The translations under genes and the position numbers were made by a program. A stretch of 64,000 nucleotides of DNA, taken from NCBI GenBank assembly GCA_035944135.1, contig DASZBM010000001.1:248001-312000 (forward strand), in the 5' to 3' direction. Below, one piece after another: positions 9,635-16,585 of the stretch (the stretch's first letter is position 1; every line of letters begins with the position of its first letter). A model generated the notes under the pieces. It was given only the letters and a program-made list of their open reading frames with translations. It did not search any database and was not told the origin of the DNA. This DNA comes from Acidobacteriaceae bacterium (GTDB lineage: Bacteria > Acidobacteriota > Terriglobia > Terriglobales > Acidobacteriaceae).

Positions 9635-10843
9635 GTGAGCCCTAACACCACCTCCCGCTTCATCCGCGCCTGCCTTCGCCAGCCCGTCGACCGCACGCCC
9701 GTCTGGTTTCTCCGCCAGGCCGGCCGGTACATGCCCGAGTACATGGCGGTCCGCAAGCACCACTCGCTCCTCGAAATCTGCCGCACCCCCTCCATCGCCG
9801 CGGAAGTCACCATCACCGCCGCCGAACGCCTCGGCGTCGACGCCGCCATCATCTTCGCCGACCTCCTGCTCCCCCTCACCCCCATGGGCCTCGACTTCGA
9901 GTTCGTGAACGGCGAAGGCCCCGTCATCCACCAGCCCCTCCGCACACTCGACCAGATTCGCGCCCTCCGCACCGACCGCACGCAAGAGCTCAGCTACGTC
10001 GCCGAAGCCATTACCCGCGTCGCCACTCACTTCAACAACAAGCGCCCTGCTTCTTCCGATCCGGCCGAGTCGATGGACACCCTCGGCATCATCGGCTTCT
10101 GCGGCGCGCCCTTCACCCTCGCCAGCTACATGATCGAAGGCGGCAGTTCCCGGAACTACATCGAGACCAAAAAACTCATGTACGCCTGCGGGACGGCCAC
10201 AAATCCGGGTGCCCCACATCTCGATTCTGAGATGTGGGCTCGCGCTGGAGACGCGAGTTGGCCGCTCCTCATGGACAAGCTCCTCACCGTCCTCACCGAT
10301 TTCGCCGCCCAACAAGTCGCCGCCGGCGCCGACGTCATCCAGGTCTTCGACTCCTGGGCCGGCGCGCTCTCCGTCCCCGACTACCGCGCCTACGCGCTCG
10401 CCCCCACCACCGAGCTCATCCGCCGCATCCAGGCCCTCGGCGTCCCCGTCATCTACTTCGGCGTCGACACCGCCAGCCTCCTCCCCACCTTCCGCGAGCT
10501 CGGCGCCGACGTCATCGGTCTCGACTGGCGCATCCCGCTCGACGCCGGCTGGCGCGCCCTCGGCCTCCGCCCCGACGGCACCGCACCCACCGCCGTCCAG
10601 GGCAACCTCGACCCCATCACCCTCTTCGCCCCCGACGCCATCCTCGAAGCCCGCGTCCTCGAAATCCTCTCTCTCGCCGCCGGCCGCCCCGGCCACATCT
10701 TCAACCTCGGCCACGGCATCGTCCCCAACACCCCCGTCGACTCCGTCCTCCGCGTCGTCGACCTCATCAAGCGCCACGGCCAACAATCCGGGTGCCCCAC
10801 CCTCGACGCGCAAAGCGCAGCAGGGTGGGGTGTCGCGCGTTAA
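9635..10843 (+). CDS. hemE: Uroporphyrinogen decarboxylase, with repeat-derived insertions
   Basis: Converts uroporphyrinogen III to coproporphyrinogen III in heme synthesis. GTG start. Conserved features: PVWFLRQAGRYMPEY (residues about 22-36, substrate-binding arginines), IIFADLLLPLTPMG, GFCGAPFTLASYMIEGGSSRNY, VIQVFDSWAGALS, and the C-terminal FNLGHGIVPNTPV. At 402 aa it is about 45 longer than usual. The excess is two copies of palindromic repeat family A: one in frame at about residues 189-208, where homologues run directly from a KLMY-like to a LMDKL-like segment, and one forming the last 18 or so residues and the stop codon. Whether the enzyme tolerates the internal insertion is unknown, but the frame is intact throughout. 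Confidence 0.93.
   Translation: MSPNTTSRFIRACLRQPVDRTPVWFLRQAGRYMPEYMAVRKHHSLLEICRTPSIAAEVTITAAERLGVDAAIIFADLLLPLTPMGLDFEFVNGEGPVIHQPLRTLDQIRALRTDRTQELSYVAEAITRVATHFNNKRPASSDPAESMDTLGIIGFCGAPFTLASYMIEGGSSRNYIETKKLMYACGTATNPGAPHLDSEMWARAGDASWPLLMDKLLTVLTDFAAQQVAAGADVIQVFDSWAGALSVPDYRAYALAPTTELIRRIQALGVPVIYFGVDTASLLPTFRELGADVIGLDWRIPLDAGWRALGLRPDGTAPTAVQGNLDPITLFAPDAILEARVLEILSLAAGRPGHIFNLGHGIVPNTPVDSVLRVVDLIKRHGQQSGCPTLDAQSAAGWGVAR
10202..10257. repeat. Palindromic repeat family A, copy 1, inside hemE
   Basis: CCGGGTGCCCCA head at 10205, then a perfect 10-bp stem (CCCACATCTC / GAGATGTGGG, six-base loop), then a second stem CTCGCG / CGCGAG. The two-hairpin layout matches the other family A copies. 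It is in frame with hemE. Confidence 0.8.
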
Positions 10844-10853
10844 GACGCGCGAG
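10788..10853. repeat. Palindromic repeat family A, copy 2, containing the hemE stop codon
   Basis: Head CCGGGTGCCCCA, first stem CCCACCCT...AGGGTGGG, second stem TCGCGCGT-TAA-GACGCGCGA. The hemE stop TAA (10841-10843) lies in the loop of the second hairpin. No T-run follows, so it is not a typical intrinsic terminator. Confidence 0.82.
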
Positions 10854-10890
10854 TCGGCTCCCGCCCGACACGCGTGTTGTAATAGCTCCG

Positions 10891-11124
10891 ATGAAAAAGA
10901 ACATCTGGGAATTTGCGAGGAAAACGGACGGTAGTTACTCCATCTCTCATAACGGAGAGCTGCAATCCGATTCGATTCCCGAGAAGTGGTTCGCGGAACA
11001 AATTTGCGTACGCTACGGATTCTGCGGCAGGGAATATCAGGAAATACGCCAGCACTTAAATCAGTTCGACAAGTGCACAGTCGATTTGAGTTCGAGCAGC
11101 CCCACTCACTTGTCCATATTGTGA
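10891..11124 (+). CDS. Small hypothetical protein
   Basis: 77 aa, beginning MKKNIWEFARKTDGSY and containing CVRYGFCGREYQEI. ATG start; no strong Shine-Dalgarno sequence. It has no signal peptide or membrane segment. The region is clearly less GC-rich than hemE before it and its codon use is less C-biased. Three cysteines and a compact amphipathic pattern suggest a small folded protein. I do not recognise its function. It is boxed in by family A repeats on both sides (10788-10853 and 11156-11208). Confidence 0.6.
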   Translation: MKKNIWEFARKTDGSYSISHNGELQSDSIPEKWFAEQICVRYGFCGREYQEIRQHLNQFDKCTVDLSSSSPTHLSIL

Positions 11125-11155
11125 GCCACCAGCGACTGGGCCATCCGCGCCTAAG

Positions 11156-11208
11156 CCGGGTGCCCCATTCATGACGACAGTTTCACCGTCGTCATGAGTG
11201 GGGTTCCA
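11156..11208. repeat. Palindromic repeat family A, copy 3
   Basis: Head CCGGGTGCCCCA with a long stem CATGACGAC / GTCGTCATG and closing GTGGGG. It is intergenic, just past the end of the convergent cupin gene, and nearly the same as copy 5 at 12973-13013. Confidence 0.82.
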
Positions 11209-11216
11209 ACGCCCCC

Positions 11217-11588
11217 TCACACCCACACATCATTCTTCGCCGTCATCTCCCCACCCGCATCGCCCGTATTCACCACACCCTTCGGCTCAATCAGCATCAG
11301 CTTCACCTCAGCCGCCGCGAACGGCTTATGCTCCACGCCCTTCGGCACGACGAACATCTCGCCCGGCCCAATCGTCACCGCGCCATCCCCGCTATCAATT
11401 CGAAAATCAATCCGCAGCTCGCCCTCGACCACAAAGAACGTCTCGTCCGTCTCCGCATGGCTGTGCCAGACAAAATCCCCCTCCAGCTTCACCAGCTTGA
11501 ACTGATAGTCATTCATCTCCGCAATCACCCGCGGCGACCACTGCTCCTCAAACTTCCCAAACTTCTCCCATAGGTTGATCGCTCGCAT
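11217..11588 (-). CDS. Cupin domain protein
   Basis: Small single-domain cupin, 123 aa. Motif 1 is at about residues 42-58 ([17 protein letters not shown]: two His and a Glu as metal ligands) and motif 2 at about 76-87 ([12 protein letters not shown], final metal His). Such proteins bind a metal in a small beta-barrel and act as enzymes, isomerases or sensors; the substrate cannot be inferred here. It stands alone between hemE and the sigma factor, on the opposite strand. Confidence 0.88.
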   Translation of the reverse strand: MRAINLWEKFGKFEEQWSPRVIAEMNDYQFKLVKLEGDFVWHSHAETDETFFVVEGELRIDFRIDSGDGAVTIGPGEMFVVPKGVEHKPFAAAEVKLMLIEPKGVVNTGDAGGEMTAKNDVWV

Positions 11589-11640
11589 CCGACCGGCTCC
11601 TCACCCACAGCATAGGCCCCAACGCACCCCCGGCTACATT

Positions 11641-11690
11641 GCCGTGGCGCCCCTTTGCGCTCCTTCGCGCCCTTTGCGTCAAAGCTTTCC
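11641..11690. repeat. Dispersed repeat family C, copy 1
   Basis: GCCGTGGCG...CGCGCCCTTTGCGTCAAAGCT..TCC, about 50 bases. It matches a block inside yggS at 44884-44934 over nearly its full length. It lies in the gap between the divergent cupin and sigma factor genes (11589-11778). Confidence 0.7.
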
Positions 11691-11778
11691 GCCTGCCCCT
11701 AAAATTCTCCCGAGCGCATTCCGGCCTCATTCGTCTGTCCTATAGAAACTAAGCGGAACTCCGGAAATCGAGCCCCAC

Positions 11779-12369
11779 GTGATCGAGGAACTCAGTTTGG
11801 TCTTGCCATACTCCCGGCCCGCCGAGACAGACACCTCGCTCGCCGCGCTCGTCGAGACTTATTCCACGCTCCTCTTCCGCGTCGCCCACTCCATCCTCCG
11901 CAACCCCACCGAGGCCGAAGACATCGTGCAGGACGCCTTCGTCCGCGTCATGGAACACCGCCGCGCGCTCCCCGAAATCCGCGACCTCCGCGTCTGGCTC
12001 GTGCGCATCACCTGGAACCTCGCGCTCGACCGCCGCCGCCGCATCCGCCCCGATCAGCTCGACGACACCTTCGCGCTCTCACTCATCGGTCGCAACACGC
12101 CCGCCGACATCGCCCTCGACGAATCCCGCGAACTCGCCTGCGTCTTCCACGAGATCGACCGACTCCCGCGCGCCGAGCGCCAGGTCCTCCTGCTCTCCGC
12201 CATCGACGAGCTCGACACCCGCGAGCTCGCCCAAGTCCTCAACAAATCCGAATCCGCTATCCGCGCCCTCATCTTCCGAGCCCGCACCCGCCTTCGCCAA
12301 CGGCTCCAGAAGAACGACGCCCGCCTCGAGAAGAATCAAGCCCGCCTCACGAAAGGAGGCCGCCCATGA
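11779..12369 (+). CDS. ECF-type RNA polymerase sigma factor
   Basis: Alternative sigma factor, 196 aa, GTG start. Region 2 is at about residues 25-95 (LLFRVAHSILRNPTEAEDIVQDAFVRV, then LRVWLVRITWNLALDRRRR). Region 4 is at about 130-180 (LPRAERQVLLLSAIDELDTRELAQVLNKSESAIRALIFRARTRL), with the helix-turn-helix of the -35 element reader. The stop overlaps the next start by ATGA (12366-12369), so it heads a three-gene operon with a membrane protein and a secretin-like exported protein. The pairing suggests an envelope-related regulon; its target is unknown. Confidence 0.93.
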   Translation: MIEELSLVLPYSRPAETDTSLAALVETYSTLLFRVAHSILRNPTEAEDIVQDAFVRVMEHRRALPEIRDLRVWLVRITWNLALDRRRRIRPDQLDDTFALSLIGRNTPADIALDESRELACVFHEIDRLPRAERQVLLLSAIDELDTRELAQVLNKSESAIRALIFRARTRLRQRLQKNDARLEKNQARLTKGGRP

Positions 12370-13259
12370 ACGCCAACTCGTCCCATGCCGCCTCTGACAC
12401 AATCGACAGCCGCATCGACCGCGCCCTCACCGGTCTGCGCGACGCCCAACCGCGCTCGGGCCTTAACAGCCGCATTCTCGCCGGGCTCGAGCACCGCTCC
12501 GCCGCGCACGCCACGAACCCGGGCGGCCCGTCCTTTCACGACTTCATCGTGAAAGGGTGGGGTATCGTTTGCGGTAGCAAACGAGAAAGCACGTTTCGCC
12601 CCACCCACGTCGCCCTCTGGGCCGCAACCTCCGCGGCCATCCTCGCCGTCGCCTCGCTGCTCGCGCTCCATCATTCCCACCCGAACAAATCTGCCGTCAT
12701 CCTGAGCGCAAATTCAAAGACCGTCATCCTGAGCGGAGCGCAACGCGCGCAGTCGAAGGCGGGGTTCCCAGCGAGCATTTTGTGCTCGATGGGGTGCAAG
12801 GACCCCGAGATCGCCAGCGTTACAACGAACACCAAACCCCTTTCCACCACGAACCTCGCGCAGACCGCCAGCACGTCTTCATCTCGACCTGGCCTTTCCA
12901 GCCGTCATCCTGAGCGAAGCGCAGCGGAGCGAAGGACCTCTGTATTTGGAAGCTGCCTAGACCACCACACCACCGGGTGCCCCATTCATGACGACGCAGT
13001 CGTCATGAGTGGGCCGACACAGGACCCCGACGCCCAGGCCCTCGCCGACCTCCACGCGCCCAGCCACCCCGCACCGCCACTCCCGCTCACTGCAGAGGAA
13101 AAGCTCTTCCTCCGCATGCTTCGCTACGGCAACGCCACGCAGCTCGCCGAGCTCAACCCCCTAGTCCGCGACAAAGAGGACGCCGACGAGACCGCCGCCT
13201 TCAAAGCCTTCTTCCCTGACCCTCCACCGCTCAAACAACCACTCGGAGACACCGAATGA
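12366..13259 (+). CDS. Putative membrane-anchored regulator after the ECF sigma factor, heavily invaded by repeats
   Basis: 297 aa, no recognised family. The N-terminus is short, polar and cytoplasm-like (SRIDRALTGLRDAQPRSGL). One membrane helix follows at about residues 79-101 (HVALWAATSAAILAVASLLA), and the C-terminus is a separate polar segment with LTAEEKLFLRMLRYGN. Position and topology suggest an anti-sigma partner, but no zinc (HxxxCxxC) motif is present. Residues about 51-73, 110-147, 180-192 and 203-216 are translations of dispersed repeats A and B, roughly a third of the protein. It overlaps the sigma gene and the secretin-like gene by 4 bases each. The frame is open, so it may still be expressed. 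Confidence 0.7.
   Translation: MNANSSHAASDTIDSRIDRALTGLRDAQPRSGLNSRILAGLEHRSAAHATNPGGPSFHDFIVKGWGIVCGSKRESTFRPTHVALWAATSAAILAVASLLALHHSHPNKSAVILSANSKTVILSGAQRAQSKAGFPASILCSMGCKDPEIASVTTNTKPLSTTNLAQTASTSSSRPGLSSRHPERSAAERRTSVFGSCLDHHTTGCPIHDDAVVMSGPTQDPDAQALADLHAPSHPAPPLPLTAEEKLFLRMLRYGNATQLAELNPLVRDKEDADETAAFKAFFPDPPPLKQPLGDTE
12518..12585. repeat. Palindromic repeat family A, copy 4, inside a coding region
   Basis: CCCGGGCGGCCC head, stem CCTTTCACGA / TCGTGAAAGG, GTGGGGT, then a second stem TCGTTTGC / GCAAACGA. It is the same two-hairpin plan as copies 2 and 6, with compensating differences in the second stem. Confidence 0.8.
12693..12804. repeat. GTCATCCTGAGCG repeats (family B, copies 1 and 2)
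   Basis: CCGTCATCCTGAGCG occurs at 12694 and again at 12721. The second copy continues with GGAGCGCAACGCGCGCAGTCG, a nested GAGCA...TGCTC hairpin, and GCAAGGACCCC. It lies in frame within 12366-13259. Confidence 0.72.
12902..12939. repeat. GTCATCCTGAGCGAAG repeat (family B, copy 3)
   Basis: CCGTCATCCTGAGCGAAGCGCAGCGGAGCGAAGGACCT, the most complete form of family B in the window, in frame within 12366-13259. Confidence 0.75.
12973..13013. repeat. Palindromic repeat family A, copy 5, inside a coding region
   Basis: CCGGGTGCCCCATTCATGACGAC, then GTCGTCATGAGTGGG. It is almost the same sequence as copy 3 at 11156, about 1.8 kb away, and in frame within 12366-13259. Confidence 0.82.
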
Positions 13260-14074
13260 ATCGCACTCTCAAACTGCTCGCAGTCGGCCTTATCGCCCTC
13301 ACCGTACCCGGCGCCGCGATCGCACAAAACAAACCCTCTGAAGCACAACCTGCTGAGCAAAAGCAGCCCGAAGCACGGCCGTCCCCGAGCGCCGTGCGCG
13401 ATGCGGAGGCTTACGAGGCCAACCGTGTTATCAAAACCTACTACCTCACCAACGTCACCCAACAGAACGATGCGAACGAGATTCTCATCGCCCTGCGCAA
13501 CGTGCTTTCACCCCGGGCCAAGATCTTTCTTGTCGCCTCGCAGAACGCGATCGTACTCGACGCTACCCCAGAAGATCAGGCAACCAGCCAGAAGGTCATC
13601 ACCGCTCTAGACCGCCCGCACAAGGCTTACCGCCTCACCTTCACCCTTGCCGAGTCTGACGCTGGCAAACGGATCGGCGTTCAGCATTTCGCCATGGTCG
13701 TCACCTCAGGACAGCGCACCGTCGTCAAGCAGGGCTCCAAAATTCCCGTCATCACCGGAACCTACAAAGCGGGCACCGAATCGCCTGAGACCCAGTTCCA
13801 GTACCTCGATATCGGCATGAATTTCGACGCGACGCTGGAAGACTCTCCCAGCGGCCTGCGCCTCAAGACCAAGGTAGAGCAGTCCGCCGTTGGTAGCCCA
13901 AGCGAGTACACCAACGGCTCCGGTCCCCTCGCGCAGGAACCCATCATCCACCAAACTTCCTTGGAAGGCTCTTCGATCATTAGCCTCGGCAAACCCCTCA
14001 CCCTCGGCTCCGTCGACGTCGCGGGCAGCACCCGCCACATCGACATCGAAGTCGTCGCCGAACCAATCTCCTGA
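13256..14074 (+). CDS. Exported secretin-like (STN/N0-type) protein
   Basis: 272 aa. Signal peptide at residues 1-23 (LLAVGLIALTVPGAAIAQ). Residues about 55-110 read as a small secretin-type domain: YYLTNVTQQNDANEILIALR, then IVLDATPEDQATSQKVITAL, the beta-alpha-beta fold seen in secretin N-domains. The C-terminal half (VVKQGSKIPVITGTYK, then QFQYLDIGMNFDATLE and LEGSSIISLGKPLTLGSVD) resembles a shortened secretin core region. It is too short to form an outer-membrane pore alone. Last gene of the sigma factor operon (ATGA overlap); a terminator follows. Function unknown. Confidence 0.75.
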   Translation: MNRTLKLLAVGLIALTVPGAAIAQNKPSEAQPAEQKQPEARPSPSAVRDAEAYEANRVIKTYYLTNVTQQNDANEILIALRNVLSPRAKIFLVASQNAIVLDATPEDQATSQKVITALDRPHKAYRLTFTLAESDAGKRIGVQHFAMVVTSGQRTVVKQGSKIPVITGTYKAGTESPETQFQYLDIGMNFDATLEDSPSGLRLKTKVEQSAVGSPSEYTNGSGPLAQEPIIHQTSLEGSSIISLGKPLTLGSVDVAGSTRHIDIEVVAEPIS

Positions 14075-14102
14075 CGACCCCACTTGACAACGCACCCCTT
14101 CA

Positions 14103-14129
14103 GAAAGCCCCCTGCCCATGGGGGCTTTC
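14103..14129 (+). terminator. Hairpin after the secretin-like gene
   Basis: Perfect 10-bp stem GAAAGCCCCC / GGGGGCTTTC with a 7-base loop, 29 bases past the stop at 14074. A second hairpin (CCTTCCC-AAAA-CGGGAAGG) overlaps its end. The trailing T-run is weak (CTTTCCCTT). Confidence 0.6.
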
Positions 14130-14144
14130 CCTTCCCAAAACGGG

Positions 14145-14210
14145 AAGGTCCACCCCTAAATTCTCTCGATTGAAGATTTTGCGCAAAAAACAGGGGGAGG
14201 GGGGTACCCA
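14145..14210. repeat. Dispersed repeat family F, copy 1
   Basis: AAGGTCCA..CTAAAT, GAAGA.TTTGCGCAAAAA, GGGAGGGGG, GGTACCC. It aligns over about 65 bases with 49235-49299. It lies between the terminator and hemH. Confidence 0.75.
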
Positions 14211-14231
14211 CCCCGTACCATAGAAAGACGC

Positions 14232-15197
14232 ATGAGCCGCACCGCCATCCTCCTCCTCGCGCACGGCACCCCCAACCGCCTCAGCGAGATGTCCGACTAC
14301 CTCCAGCATGTCACCGGCGGCCGCCCCATGCCCCCGCACATCATCTCCGAGCTCCAGCACCGCTACGCCGAGATCGGCCTCCGTGAAGACCCACTCCCCG
14401 CCGGCCCTCCCCTCACCCGCTGGACCCTCCGACAGGCCGAACTCCTCGAAAAACAGATCGGCTGCAAGGTCTACGTCGGCATGCGCAACTGGCACCCCTT
14501 CATCGCCGACACCGTCGCGCAGATGCGTTCCGACGGCGTCACCCACGCCCGCGTCCTCTGCCTCGCCCCCCAAAACTCACGCACCTCGACAGGTCTCTAT
14601 AAACGCGCCCTCGACGCAGCCGTCGCCGGCGCATTCACCTACGACTTCATCGCCGGCTGGGCCGACGAACCCCTCCTCGCCCAGGCCTTCGCCGAACGCC
14701 TGCAACCCGTCCTCGCCGAAGCCCACGCGCCCGTCCTCTTCACCGCGCACTCCGTCCCCTGCCGCACCATCCGCGCGACTACAGCGGAGGAAGCGGCGAA
14801 CGCCGGCCCGGTGCCCGCCGAAGGCATCCAGAGCTATGGCGCCGCGACCGAGGGTGACCCGTATCCAATCGAGTGCAAGCAGACCGCGGCGAGCGTTGCA
14901 AAGCTTGTTGGATTACAGGACCATGAGTGGTACTTCGCGTTTCAATCGCAAGGCGTGGCTGGAGCTCCGTGGATCGGGCCGACAGTAGAAGACACGCTGA
15001 AGGCGCTTGCGGAAGAAGGACACAAAGCCGTCGTGATTCAGCCGATCGGATTTCTGTGCGATCACGTCGAGATCCTCTACGACATCGACATCAACTTCCG
15101 CGAGGTTGCGAGCGCACTCGGCATGAAGCTGTATCGCCCTGAAAGCCTCAACGATTCGCAGACACTGATCCGCGCGCTGGCGCACGTGCTGGCATGA
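14232..15197 (+). CDS. hemH: Ferrochelatase
   Basis: Ferrochelatase/coproporphyrin ferrochelatase, 321 aa, inserts Fe(II) into the porphyrin. LLLAHGTPN at residues 7-15. The metal-inserting histidine is in FTAHSVP (His about 173). FQSQGVAGAPWIGPTVEDTL follows at about 239-258, then IGFLCDHVEILYDIDI with the catalytic Glu. It overlaps hemG by ATGA (15194-15197). A sharp composition switch occurs near codon 183: upstream codons end mostly in C on a C-rich strand, downstream ones do not. Both halves carry proper family motifs, so the gene looks intact. Confidence 0.95.
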   Translation: MSRTAILLLAHGTPNRLSEMSDYLQHVTGGRPMPPHIISELQHRYAEIGLREDPLPAGPPLTRWTLRQAELLEKQIGCKVYVGMRNWHPFIADTVAQMRSDGVTHARVLCLAPQNSRTSTGLYKRALDAAVAGAFTYDFIAGWADEPLLAQAFAERLQPVLAEAHAPVLFTAHSVPCRTIRATTAEEAANAGPVPAEGIQSYGAATEGDPYPIECKQTAASVAKLVGLQDHEWYFAFQSQGVAGAPWIGPTVEDTLKALAEEGHKAVVIQPIGFLCDHVEILYDIDINFREVASALGMKLYRPESLNDSQTLIRALAHVLA

Positions 15198-16582
15198 AGC
15201 GCATCGCCATCATCGGCGGAGGAATCAGCGGACTGACTGCCGCCTATGAGCTCGAACTCGCACGCAAGCGCGGCTCAGCGATCGACTGGCACCTGTACGA
15301 AGCAAGCGATCGTCTCGGCGGCATCATCGAAACCACGCGCATCACCACGCCCGAAGTCGAGTTTGGCGAATGGATCTTGGAAGGCGGACCCGACGGCTGG
15401 GTGAGCGAAAAACCCTGGGCCCGCGAACTTGCCATCGAACTTGGACTTGAATCGGACCTGATTTATTCGAACGACGCAACGCGAAAAACGTACATCCTGA
15501 TCGACGGCAAACTGCAGCCCATCCCTGACCGCATGCGCATGATGGTCCCTGAAGACCTCAGCGCTCTTGAAGCGTCACCACTGTTCTCCGAGTGCGCGAA
15601 GAAGGCTTATGCGGATGAGTTCACTCGCGCGGATGAGCTCAAAGCGTCTGCGCCGAATCACGATGAGTCTGTTGCAGACTTCGTTCGGCGTCACTTCGGC
15701 GAGGAGGTGCTGAGCACGCTCGCGGCACCGTTGCTCAGCGGAGTCTTCGGCGGCGATGTGCATAAGCTCTCTGTACGTGCCGTGATGCCGCAGTTCGTGG
15801 CGATGGACCGCGAGCACGGATCGCTGATCGCCGGATTGCATGCGCGCGCGCGTCAGCGTCTTCGTGCGCCGCAGCCGATCTTCACCAGTCTGCGCAGAGG
15901 GGTCGGATCACTGACTGAAACGCTCGTGACGCAGCTTTCTCGCGCGCGCATTCACCTGGAGTCGAAGGTCAGCGCGCTCGCGGATATTGAATTCGATGAG
16001 GTGATCCTTTCGACCTCGACGGATAGCACGCGCCGTCTGCTTGAATCGGTGAGCACTGAAGCTGCAGCGCTGCTGCCGAGTGATGCGAGTTCCGCTGTAC
16101 TCGCGGCGTTTGCATGGCCTGAGGAGGTTGCGCGCAGCTTCGCGATTCCGTCGGGATTCGGCTTTCTTGTGCCTGATGGATCGGCCGGCGAGGAGCAGCT
16201 TCTGGCGTGCACGTTCGTGGATCAGAAGTTTCCGCATCGGGCGCCGGAGGGAGCGCGTGTGATGCGGGCGTTCTTTGGAGGCAGGAGCGCGGAGGCTCTG
16301 GCATCACGGACAGATGAGGTGATTGCAGTTTGTGCGCTGGAGCAGTTGCGGGAGATTCTGGGACCGATTCCGGAGCCGGCGGTACAGGTGGTTCGGCGAT
16401 TGCCGCGAAGCCTGCCGCAGTATGAGGTTGGACATCTGGAGCGGATTGCAAAGCTGGAAGAGCTGGTTGCGCAGGTTCCAGGGCTACACCTGCTTGGGAA
16501 TAGCTATCGCGGCGTTGGGATTCCGGATTTGATTCGGGACGCTCGCGCTACAGCGCGGAAGATCGTCGCGGCGGTCGGCTAA
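15194..16582 (+). CDS. hemG: Oxygen-dependent protoporphyrinogen/coproporphyrinogen oxidase
   Basis: FAD enzyme (HemY/HemG type, PPOX/CPOX), 462 aa. FAD-binding Rossmann motif IAIIGGGISGLTAAYELE at residues about 4-21, followed by LYEASDRLGGIIETTR. Other family marks are LEGGPDGWVSEKPWA, the tail GVFGGDVHKLSVRAVMPQF, and the C-terminal FAD contact LLGNSYRGVGIPDLIRD. Translationally coupled to hemH. Whether it acts on proto- or coproporphyrinogen depends on which late heme route the organism uses; the window does not contain hemQ or hemN to decide. Confidence 0.93.
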   Translation: MKRIAIIGGGISGLTAAYELELARKRGSAIDWHLYEASDRLGGIIETTRITTPEVEFGEWILEGGPDGWVSEKPWARELAIELGLESDLIYSNDATRKTYILIDGKLQPIPDRMRMMVPEDLSALEASPLFSECAKKAYADEFTRADELKASAPNHDESVADFVRRHFGEEVLSTLAAPLLSGVFGGDVHKLSVRAVMPQFVAMDREHGSLIAGLHARARQRLRAPQPIFTSLRRGVGSLTETLVTQLSRARIHLESKVSALADIEFDEVILSTSTDSTRRLLESVSTEAAALLPSDASSAVLAAFAWPEEVARSFAIPSGFGFLVPDGSAGEEQLLACTFVDQKFPHRAPEGARVMRAFFGGRSAEALASRTDEVIAVCALEQLREILGPIPEPAVQVVRRLPRSLPQYEVGHLERIAKLEELVAQVPGLHLLGNSYRGVGIPDLIRDARATARKIVAAVG

Positions 16583-16585
16583 CCG

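Noticed and set aside
9599-10813. Long minus-strand open frame opposite hemE
   Set aside because: Gly/Glu/Val-rich shadow frame; hemE motifs are unmistakable on the plus strand.
10788-10853. Family A copy 2 as the hemE transcription terminator
   Set aside because: Two good hairpins but no T-run, and the same element occurs inside genes, so termination is unlikely to be its main role.
12518-13013. CRISPR array or IS remnant in the repeat-rich gene
   Set aside because: The repeats differ from each other and have no regular spacing; no transposase, terminal repeats or target duplication can be seen.
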